Origin: JBHGAV01 sp041946685
GTDB taxonomy: Bacteria; Acidobacteriota; Terriglobia; Bryobacterales; Bryobacteraceae
Reading direction: 5' to 3'
NCBI GenBank assembly: GCA_041946685.1
Contig: JBHGAV010000114.1
Coordinates: 1 to 5,862 of the forward strand
DNA: 5,862 nt
In this document: piece by piece, positions 1 through 5,862 of the stretch
Position numbering within the stretch: the stretch's first letter is position 1
Layout of the letters: every line of letters begins with the position of its first letter
Position numbers and translations under genes: made by a program
The notes under the pieces: generated by a model
What the model was told of the DNA's origin: nothing
The model's database searches: none
What the model saw: only the letters and a program-made list of their open reading frames with translations

Positions 1-1
1 G

Positions 2-75
2 CGCGCCCGGAGGGACTCGAACCCCCGGCCTACTGGTTCGAAGCCAGTCGCTCTATCCAGCTGAGCTACGGGCGC
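2..75 (-). tRNA. tRNA-Arg with anticodon UCG
   Basis: Read on the minus strand, the sequence folds as a complete cloverleaf. The acceptor stem is GCGCCCG with CGGGCGC, the D stem is GCTC with GAGC, and the anticodon stem is ACTGG with CCAGT around the seven-base loop CTTCGAA. The T arm is GGGGG, loop TTCGAGT, then CCCTC. The anticodon TCG reads the arginine codon CGA. The A in the D loop after GG and the discriminator G at position 2 fit arginine identity. Only one base lies beyond the discriminator, so whether CCA is encoded cannot be told. The gene lies 27 bases downstream of the stop codon of the glycine-rich protein gene on the same strand. I see no clear promoter between them, so co-transcription is possible. 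Confidence 0.97.
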
Positions 76-102
76 GCATTGGCCGGCACGTCGCCGGGCA
101 CG

Positions 103-885
103 CTACAGTTCCAGCTTGCCGTTGAACACCATGTCCTTCAGCTTGAACTTCCTGGAAATCTTGCCGGCCTCGAGCTGGAGGAATACCTCTACTTCGTTGT
201 CGGCCTCCACGATCTGGTGAGCGCCTTCCTGGGCCCGGGGGAATATCAGATAGACAGTAGATGACATCCGCTGCTGCTCGACCTGGACTTGGACAGGCTG
301 AATAGCGGGTGGCTTCTTGACCCTCAGTTCGGCGTGGCTCTTCAGCTCTTCAGGGCTCACCGTAATCGCCTTTGCGGGGATTCCCGAGATGCCGACGATG
401 TAGAACTGCTGAGGCTTGGCAAGCGTTTCCGCGGCCTGCGGGGACGTTCCGGCCTCCTCGCCGAGTTTCAAGCGGACGTTCGCCTGCCGGACAGGGAGCG
501 CCGTGAGCCATCGCACAGTGACCGGGATGCCAGAGGACATCATGGTCGCACCCATGTCTCCACCGCCACCGCCCATGTCGCCACCGCCCATGTCGCCACC
601 GCCCATGTCGCCGCCGCCCATGCCGCCACCGCCCATGCCGCCACGCCCGCCTCCACGGCCGCCGCCTCCGCCTCCCATCGCTCCACCTCCGCCGCCCATC
701 GCGCGGCCGGCAAAGCCCTTCAGGTAGACGGAGAAGGTCTTGACCCAGGGGGAGTCGTTCAGCATCTTGGCGACTTCCTTCTCATCCCATTCGGTGAATT
801 TCTTCTTCTCCCAGAAATCTGCGGCGGCCAAGCTGGCGGCCGCCAGGGTGAGTAAAGCGAGCAAGGAAAGAACACTTTGTTTCAT
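103..885 (-). CDS. Secreted glycine-rich protein, possibly an acidobacterial family, function unknown
   Basis: 260 residues. The ATG at 885 is chosen because GGAGGT (899-894) lies 8 bases upstream and the N-terminus is then a good Sec signal peptide: MKQ, a hydrophobic core to about residue 19, and likely cleavage after Ala-Ala-Ala near residue 22. A longer open frame runs upstream to 1122, but it overlaps the divergent CYTH gene and would bury the signal peptide. The mature part opens with FWEKKKFTEW (24-33) and NDSPWVKTF (43-51), a pattern I associate with many exported acidobacterial proteins; this is recall, not a search. Residues 62-113 are almost all Gly and Met with some Asp and Arg, including the repeat GGGDM. 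Residues 118-260 are an ordinary mixed domain with probable beta strands (PVTVRWLTALPVR, VYLIFPR, EVEVFLQL) ending in FKLKDMVFNGKLEL. No catalytic motif was recognised. The protein is probably periplasmic or outside the cell. The next gene on this strand is the tRNA-Arg. Confidence 0.85.
   Translation of the reverse strand: MKQSVLSLLALLTLAAASLAAADFWEKKKFTEWDEKEVAKMLNDSPWVKTFSVYLKGFAGRAMGGGGGAMGGGGGGRGGGRGGMGGGGMGGGDMGGGDMGGGDMGGGGGDMGATMMSSGIPVTVRWLTALPVRQANVRLKLGEEAGTSPQAAETLAKPQQFYIVGISGIPAKAITVSPEELKSHAELRVKKPPAIQPVQVQVEQQRMSSTVYLIFPRAQEGAHQIVEADNEVEVFLQLEAGKISRKFKLKDMVFNGKLEL
571..645 (-). repeat. Five 15-base tandem units encoding GGGDM or GGGGM
   Basis: On the plus strand, five consecutive 15-base units start with gcccatg at 571, 586, 601, 616 and 631. 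The first two are identical (gcccatgtcgccacc) and the others differ at one to three positions. They lie in frame in the secreted glycine-rich protein, so each unit adds or removes one pentapeptide and copy-number change would not shift the frame. Flanking sequence (about 551-570 and 646-700) is similarly Gly-coding but less regular. Confidence 0.9.
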
Positions 886-893
886 TGCACGGG

Positions 894-899
894 ACCTCC
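894..899 (-). promoter_or_regulatory. Shine-Dalgarno GGAGGT of the glycine-rich protein gene
   Basis: A perfect six-base match to the anti-Shine-Dalgarno core, 8 bases before the ATG at 885. It fixes that start over the upstream in-frame ones. Confidence 0.85.
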
Positions 900-910
900 G
901 TGGGACCCTC

Positions 911-939
911 ATTGTATCACTCCGGAGCGGAACTGGGAT
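911..939 (-). promoter_or_regulatory. Probable extended -10 promoter of the glycine-rich protein gene
   Basis: The minus strand reads TG A TACAAT, with TACAAT at 916-911 and TG at 919-918, five of six matches to TATAAT plus the extended TGn motif. The hexamer 17 bases upstream (939-934, ATCCCA) is a poor -35, which is usual for extended -10 promoters. Initiation would fall near 904, leaving a short leader that contains the GGAGGT Shine-Dalgarno at 899-894. Confidence 0.5.
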
Positions 940-946
940 TCGGCCT

Positions 947-955
947 TGGTAGTAT
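947..955 (+). promoter_or_regulatory. Possible extended -10 element for the CYTH gene
   Basis: TG G TAGTAT (947-955) fits an extended -10 with four of six matches in the hexamer. The expected start point, about 962, lies almost on the ATG at 964, so the transcript would be leaderless or nearly so. No good -35 hexamer is present. This is a weak call. Confidence 0.25.
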
Positions 956-963
956 GGAAGTCG

Positions 964-1602
964 ATGGGGGATGGCAAGGCAAAGCGGGAGACTGAAGTGA
1001 AGCTCGTCGTCGGCAGCCCGGCGCAGGCACGCCGGCTCCTCTACAGGGCGGGGTTCCGTGTCTCCCGGCGAAGGCGGCGCGAAGACAACCTCGTTTTTGA
1101 CACGCCGAGCCGTACCATGCAACGCCGTGGCTTGCTCCTGCGGCTGCGGCGAAGCGGCGGCGAATCGATTCTAACGTACAAGGGTCCGGCCGAGGGTGGC
1201 GTCTACAAGTCACGCCGCGAACTTGAAACCGTGGTTGGAGATCCGGTGGTACTGGAGCGGCTCCTTAGGGAACTGGGGTACCAAGTCTCCTTCCGCTACG
1301 AAAAGGTCAGGACGGAATTCCTGTGTACACTACGAGGGGGCACGGCCAATCTGGACGAAACTCCGATTGGGACATTCCTTGAGTTGGAGGGGGAGCCGCG
1401 GTGGATCGACAGCATCGCCGCCAAGTTGGGATTCTCGAAAGAGTCTTATATCATAGATAGTTACGGGAGCCTTTACAGGTCTAGCCTGCCCGCAGGAAGT
1501 AGCCATGCTCGTGAGATGGTGTTCCCCAGACGGAAGAGAAGCCTTCGCCTAAGCCCCCCTCGAATGGGGGTTGGAGCGCCTCCCTCAACCCCATTAGGGT
1601 GA
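964..1602 (+). CDS. CYTH-domain protein (class IV adenylate cyclase / triphosphate tunnel family)
   Basis: 212 residues from the ATG at 964. The family signature ExExK is present at residues 9-13 (ETEVK), right after the start. Other expected positions follow: FDTP (45-48), GLLLRLRR (56-63), the tunnel Lys in TYKGP (71-75), SRRELET (83-89), LGYQVSFRYEKVRTEF (104-119), and the C-terminal TFLELEGEP (137-145) with LGFSKESYIIDSYGSLY (155-171). CYTH proteins form an eight-strand beta tunnel that binds a triphosphate and divalent metal through these acidic and basic residues. Members include CyaB-type adenylate cyclases, thiamine triphosphatases and inorganic triphosphatases; the substrate cannot be decided here. 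The protein is probably cytoplasmic, since no signal or membrane segment is visible. The start is chosen because ExExK normally lies within the first few residues; its Shine-Dalgarno is weak (GGAAG ends only 3 bases before ATG). The domain is complete by about residue 172; the Arg/Pro-rich last 40 residues look unrelated to the fold. Confidence 0.85.
   Translation: MGDGKAKRETEVKLVVGSPAQARRLLYRAGFRVSRRRRREDNLVFDTPSRTMQRRGLLLRLRRSGGESILTYKGPAEGGVYKSRRELETVVGDPVVLERLLRELGYQVSFRYEKVRTEFLCTLRGGTANLDETPIGTFLELEGEPRWIDSIAAKLGFSKESYIIDSYGSLYRSSLPAGSSHAREMVFPRRKRSLRLSPPRMGVGAPPSTPLG
1552..1572 (+). other. GC hairpin at the 3' end of the CYTH gene
   Basis: CCCCC (1554-1558) can pair with GGGGG (1566-1570) around a seven-base loop, extended by a G-T and an A-T pair. 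It lies inside the reading frame about 30 bases before the stop. No T run follows, so it does not qualify as an intrinsic terminator, although it may mark the original 3' end of the gene. Confidence 0.4.
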
Positions 1603-1611
1603 AATTGGGGC

Positions 1612-1640
1612 TTGCGCTCATCCGTGGCTGGTGCTATATT
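1612..1640 (+). promoter_or_regulatory. Promoter candidate for the small membrane protein gene
   Basis: TTGCGC (1612-1617), a 17-base spacer, then TATATT (1635-1640) preceded by TG at 1632-1633, which makes an extended -10. Initiation would be near 1647, giving a leader of about 93 bases before the TTG at 1740. The same -10 hexamer TATATT occurs in the stronger promoter at 2211-2239. Confidence 0.55.
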
Positions 1641-1720
1641 TGACTCTGACGATCCTAGGTCGCCTAGTACGCAGGCGTGACATGGGGCCCCGTTTTTGGG
1701 GGGGCGCGGCGCGAGAGTTC

Positions 1721-1730
1721 GGGAGAGAGG
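1721..1730 (+). promoter_or_regulatory. Shine-Dalgarno supporting a TTG start
   Basis: The purine-rich GGGAGAGAGG ends 9 bases before the TTG at 1740. Because an in-frame TAG lies immediately before that TTG (1737-1739), this site and stop together fix the start. Confidence 0.6.
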
Positions 1731-1739
1731 CGGCGTTAG

Positions 1740-2186
1740 TTGGCGAGCATCCTTATCATTGCAGTTTCGGCGGCGTTGCTGGTTTACTGGTTCCGTTATA
1801 CCTGCCTGCTCATGTTGCGCACTCGAACGGGTAGGGATTACGCAGCCAGCGTTGCCGAGGTTAACGGCCTCGCATTCCTCGCCGTGCAGCGACCCGCCCT
1901 TGAGACGGCTTCGTCTACGGAACTGTCGGTCATCAAGCGGTCGCTTGAGCGGGACTACCGGCTTCTGAGCTATCTCCTCAAGCAGGCCTCCGGCGTCAAC
2001 GTCGGAGGGTTGACCATCGAGCAGCGTATGCTGATGTTCGATTTCTGGCTGATGCGTCAGTTCTTCACCCTGACGCGCCGGTTTTCTGCCTCCCAGGCCC
2101 GTGCCGCTGTCACGGAAATGGCGGATGTGCTCAACCATCTGGCCAACGCCATGGGGGAGCAGGTCCAGGCATCCTCTCGCGTCTAG
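1740..2186 (+). CDS. Small single-helix membrane protein, conserved hypothetical
   Basis: 148 residues with a TTG start. TTG is the first possible start in the frame, since TAG precedes it directly, and a purine-rich Shine-Dalgarno lies 9 bases upstream. The N-terminus (SILIIAVSAALLVYWFRYTCLLML, residues 3-26) is one strong membrane helix followed by RTRTGR, which by the positive-inside rule puts the rest in the cytoplasm. The remainder is helical and charged, with a Leu-rich stretch (LSVIKRSLERDYRLLSYLLK, 62-81), an aromatic patch (MLMFDFWLMRQFF, 97-109) and an Ala-rich helix near the end (119-138). No enzyme or DNA-binding motif is visible. I recall similar small proteins annotated as hypothetical in Acidobacteriota, but I cannot name a family. 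It lies upstream of the str operon and seems to have its own promoter (1612-1640); the promoter at 2211 follows directly, so it is probably a separate transcription unit. Confidence 0.75.
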   Translation: MASILIIAVSAALLVYWFRYTCLLMLRTRTGRDYAASVAEVNGLAFLAVQRPALETASSTELSVIKRSLERDYRLLSYLLKQASGVNVGGLTIEQRMLMFDFWLMRQFFTLTRRFSASQARAAVTEMADVLNHLANAMGEQVQASSRV

Positions 2187-2210
2187 AAGAAGTTCGCGAT
2201 GGTCCCCCGG

Positions 2211-2239
2211 TTGACAGGCTCGGGGGGATTTTGTATATT
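2211..2239 (+). promoter_or_regulatory. Strong sigma-70-type promoter before the str operon leader
   Basis: TTGACA (2211-2216) is a perfect -35. An exact 17-base spacer leads to TATATT (2234-2239), five of six matches to the -10 consensus. This is the best promoter in the window. Initiation is expected at the G run near 2244-2246, about 270 bases upstream of rpsL. It drives either the str operon through a long leader, or a small RNA ending at the hairpin at 2380-2401. Confidence 0.85.
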
Positions 2240-2245
2240 GATAGG

Positions 2246-2401
2246 GTTTGGCGAGTTAGGTCTTCTGCTCCCGAGCTACCCCTGCCTTGAATGCGGGCCG
2301 GCCGGGGGCGGGCCCCGAGGTTCCGCGTTGTTCAATGCGGAGCATGGGCTTGTCCGAAGCAGCTACCTTCGCAATTCTTAGCGGATTTGGATTCGCTTTT
2401 T
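2246..2401 (+). ncRNA. Structured leader RNA or stand-alone small RNA, family not identified
   Basis: The stretch runs from the expected start of the 2211 promoter to a terminator-like hairpin, about 156 nt. By hand it folds as one long interrupted rod. GCGA and AGGT (2251-2254, 2258-2261) pair with ACCTTCGC (2365-2372). CTGCT (2265-2269) pairs with AGCAG (2358-2362). CCC and TGC (2280-2285) pair with GCA and GGG (2342-2348, T2345 bulged). TTGAA (2287-2291) pairs with TTCAA (2331-2335), and GCGG (2293-2296) with CCGC (2323-2326). The apex is CGGGG/CCCCG (2303-2307 with 2313-2317). Between the second and third helices lies a roughly 10-by-9-base open region that can partly pair as CGAGC/GCTTG. 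A rod with end-to-end pairing and a central bubble resembles 6S RNA in shape, but I found no secure sequence match to 6S, SRP RNA or any riboswitch. No open frame with a clear start signal fills it. The alternative is an attenuating leader of rpsL. Confidence 0.45.
2380..2401 (+). terminator. Intrinsic terminator or attenuator 115 bases before rpsL
   Basis: AGCGGAT (2380-2386) pairs with ATTCGCT (2391-2397) around the loop TTGG: seven pairs, one of them G-T. The last stem base and the next four bases form a run of five T. The stem is only moderately GC-rich, so termination may be partial. It lies between the strong promoter at 2211 and rpsL on the same strand, the position of an attenuator or of the end of a small RNA gene. 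Confidence 0.6.
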
Positions 2402-2425
2402 AACTGAAGGTTCGACGGCAGCCGA

Positions 2426-2453
2426 CTTCCGCACGGTGTGTCTGGTGCGGGGG
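2426..2453 (+). other. Second hairpin in the rpsL leader
   Basis: CCGCAC (2429-2434) pairs with GTGCGG (2445-2450) around a ten-base loop, and can extend outward by two G-T pairs and a C-G pair. No T run follows. It lies between the terminator-like hairpin and the rpsL Shine-Dalgarno. From 2402 to 2504 I see no gene and no credible promoter. Confidence 0.4.
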
Positions 2454-2504
2454 GAGGCTTCACGACCGGATCTGGAACTGACTGACTCAATAGTCTGAAG
2501 AACT

Positions 2505-2509
2505 GAGGT
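2505..2509 (+). promoter_or_regulatory. Shine-Dalgarno GAGGT of rpsL
   Basis: GAGGT lies 6 bases before the GTG at 2516 and supports that non-ATG start, which also gives the usual S12 N-terminus (MPTFNQLVR). Confidence 0.8.
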
Positions 2510-2515
2510 AGATTC

Positions 2516-2890
2516 GTGCCGACTTTCAACCAGCTCGTGCGCCAGGGCCGACGGCCGCCGCGTTACAAGACCGCGAGCCCTGCGTTACAGGCCTGTCCGC
2601 AGAAGCGCGGCGTCTGCACCCGCGTCTACACCACGACTCCCAAGAAGCCTAACTCGGCGCTCCGCAAGGTGGCGCGGGTGCGGCTGACTAACGGGATCGA
2701 GGTCACGACCTACATTCCAGGAGTTGGCCACAACCTCCAGGAGCACTCCATCGTGCTCATTCGGGGTGGGCGCGTCAAGGATCTGCCGGGTGTCCGCTAC
2801 CACATAGTACGCGGGACGCTGGACGCCGCGGGCGTGGACGGCCGCAAACAGGGCCGCTCCAAGTACGGGGCCAAGAGGCCGAAATCGTAA
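2516..2890 (+). CDS. rpsL: Small-subunit ribosomal protein S12 (uS12)
   Basis: 124 residues, the same length as E. coli S12, with a GTG start. S12 sits at the decoding centre of the 30S subunit and helps monitor codon-anticodon pairing. The family core is intact: MPTFNQLVR at the start, CPQKRGVCTRVYTTTPKKPNSALRKVARVRL (27-57), GHNLQEHSIVLIRGGRVKDLPGVRYH (71-96) and the basic tail GRSKYGAKRP. Lys43 and Lys88 (K42 and K87 in the usual numbering without Met) and Pro91 are all present. Changes there give streptomycin resistance in other bacteria, so the gene has the ordinary sensitive form. Asp89, the residue methylthiolated in many bacteria, is also present. It is the first gene of the str operon, with rpsG only 6 bases downstream. 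Confidence 0.98.
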   Translation: MPTFNQLVRQGRRPPRYKTASPALQACPQKRGVCTRVYTTTPKKPNSALRKVARVRLTNGIEVTTYIPGVGHNLQEHSIVLIRGGRVKDLPGVRYHIVRGTLDAAGVDGRKQGRSKYGAKRPKS

Positions 2891-2896
2891 CCAACC

Positions 2897-3367
2897 ATGC
2901 CAAGACGAAGACAGATTGAACCGCGCAGGCTGGCGCCGGATCCGGTCTACAACTCCACGCTGGCCGAGAAGTTCATCAACAGCATGATGTGGGACGGCAA
3001 GAAGATGGTCGCCCAGCATGTTTTCTATGATGCGATGAGCAAGATCCAAGAGAGGACGGCCGACGATCCGCTTAAGGTTTTCAGGAAGGCCGTGGAGAAC
3101 TGTAAGCCGCTCTTGGAGGTGAAGACGCGCCGCGTTGGCGGCGCCAACTACCAGGTTCCGGTGGAGGTGCCGCAGAACCGCCGTGTGAGCCTGGCCATAC
3201 GCTGGCTGATCCTCAACGCCCGCTCGCGTCCCGAGAAGGGCATGCCCGAGAAACTGGCCAACGAGCTGACCGACGCCGCCAACATGCGGGGCGGCGCTAT
3301 CAAGAAGAAGGACGACGTACACCGCATGGCGGAGGCCAACAAGGCCTTTGCTCACTACAGGTGGTGA
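2897..3367 (+). CDS. rpsG: Small-subunit ribosomal protein S7 (uS7)
   Basis: 156 residues, the usual bacterial length. S7 binds the 3' major domain of 16S rRNA, starts assembly of the 30S head and lies near the exit site. The family signature DPVYNSTLAEKFINSMMWDGKK is at residues 19-40. RRVGGANYQVPVEV (79-92) forms the beta hairpin, and the basic C-terminal region includes ARSRPEKGMPEKLANELTDAAN. The ATG at 2897 is 6 bases after the rpsL stop. The only purine-rich match upstream (GAGG at 2875-2878, inside rpsL) is 18 bases away, too far for normal initiation, so translation probably couples to rpsL. In E. coli S7 represses the operon by binding a roughly 100-base spacer between these two genes; that spacer does not exist here. 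Confidence 0.98.
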   Translation: MPRRRQIEPRRLAPDPVYNSTLAEKFINSMMWDGKKMVAQHVFYDAMSKIQERTADDPLKVFRKAVENCKPLLEVKTRRVGGANYQVPVEVPQNRRVSLAIRWLILNARSRPEKGMPEKLANELTDAANMRGGAIKKKDDVHRMAEANKAFAHYRW

Positions 3368-3407
3368 TCTGGCCGAACGCTGATTGCTGAAGGCTGACCG
3401 CTTTCCT

Positions 3408-5501
<2,094 letters not shown>

Positions 5502-5507
5502 AAACGG

Positions 5508-5525
5508 GCCTGCGGGTCCGCGGGC
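5508..5525 (+). other. Hairpin in the fusA-tuf spacer
   Basis: GCCTGCG (5508-5514) pairs with CGCGGGC (5519-5525), one pair being T-G, around the loop GGTC. No T run follows, so it is not an intrinsic terminator. It might protect or process the mRNA between fusA and tuf. I see no convincing promoter for tuf in the 59-base spacer. Confidence 0.4.
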
Positions 5526-5550
5526 GTGAATAGCTTCTTACTAGAGAGTC

Positions 5551-5554
5551 GAGG
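5551..5554 (+). promoter_or_regulatory. Shine-Dalgarno GAGG of tuf
   Basis: GAGG lies 6 bases before the ATG at 5561, a normal distance, unlike the poor sites of rpsG and fusA. tuf therefore has its own ribosome entry. Confidence 0.75.
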
Positions 5555-5560
5555 AACAAC

Positions 5561-5862
<302 letters not shown>

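Noticed and set aside
571..645. CRISPR-like array
   Set aside because: The units are contiguous 15-base coding repeats in frame, with no spacers and no cas genes.
416..727. A proline-rich plus-strand frame (MSPPPMSPPP)
   Set aside because: It is the complement of the Gly/Met repeat; low complexity alone makes it look like a protein.
289..855. A plus-strand frame with His/Ala-rich repeats (HVATAHVATAH)
   Set aside because: It is the antisense reading of the glycine-rich repeat gene, whose minus-strand frame has a signal peptide and a perfect Shine-Dalgarno.
886..1122. N-terminal extension of the glycine-rich protein up to an ATG at 1122
   Set aside because: It would overlap the start of the CYTH gene and put the signal peptide 80 residues into the protein.
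1473..2138. A 221-codon minus-strand frame over the CYTH 3' end and the membrane protein gene
   Set aside because: It spans two plus-strand genes and a promoter, with no domain or start signal.
2246..2401. Assignment of the leader RNA as 6S RNA or SRP RNA
   Set aside because: The rod shape and a short resemblance to part of E. coli 6S (CCGCG, TTG, GAGCATG, GTCCGA in order) are suggestive, but the matched bases sit in a different part of the fold. The conserved SRP apical loop is absent. I keep only the neutral call.
2332..2529. A 65-codon minus-strand frame in the rpsL leader
   Set aside because: It lies across a terminator-like hairpin and the rpsL start, and has no sign of coding or ribosome binding.

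Overview
The window looks like chromosomal sequence from a GC-rich bacterium, most plausibly an acidobacterium of the Bryobacter/Solibacter type. The str operon gene order (rpsL, rpsG, fusA, tuf) is universal and says little. The phylum guess rests on the secreted glycine-rich protein, whose mature N-terminus (FWEKKKFTEW...DSPW) recalls a family I associate with Acidobacteriota, and on a small membrane protein of a type I also recall from that group. Neither assignment was checked against a database.

Layout. Positions 2-75 hold a tRNA-Arg(UCG) gene on the minus strand. Just upstream of it on the same strand (103-885) is a secreted glycine-rich protein with a pentapeptide repeat. A 78-base divergent spacer separates this from a plus-strand CYTH-domain (triphosphate tunnel) protein at 964-1602. 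A short spacer with a good promoter candidate leads to a one-helix membrane protein starting with TTG (1740-2186). Next comes 329 bases without a gene (2187-2515), which is the most interesting stretch. It holds a near-consensus promoter (TTGACA, 17 bases, TATATT), a sequence that folds on paper into a long interrupted rod, and an intrinsic-terminator-like hairpin with a T run, all well upstream of rpsL. The str operon fills the rest: rpsL (2516-2890, GTG start), rpsG (2897-3367), fusA (3408-5501) and the first 100 codons of tuf (from 5561, cut by the window end).

How it works together. S12 and S7 are small-subunit ribosomal proteins, and EF-G and EF-Tu are the two main elongation GTPases, so the operon makes balanced amounts of translation machinery. 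The spacers are 6, 40 and 59 bases. rpsG has no Shine-Dalgarno at normal distance and is probably translated by coupling to rpsL. I see no convincing promoter between the terminator-like hairpin and rpsL. The leader is therefore either an attenuator through which the operon must be read, or a separate small RNA gene that partly reads through into the operon.

No mobile element, CRISPR array, integrase or phage gene is visible. Long open frames antisense to fusA and rpsL/rpsG are codon-bias shadows.
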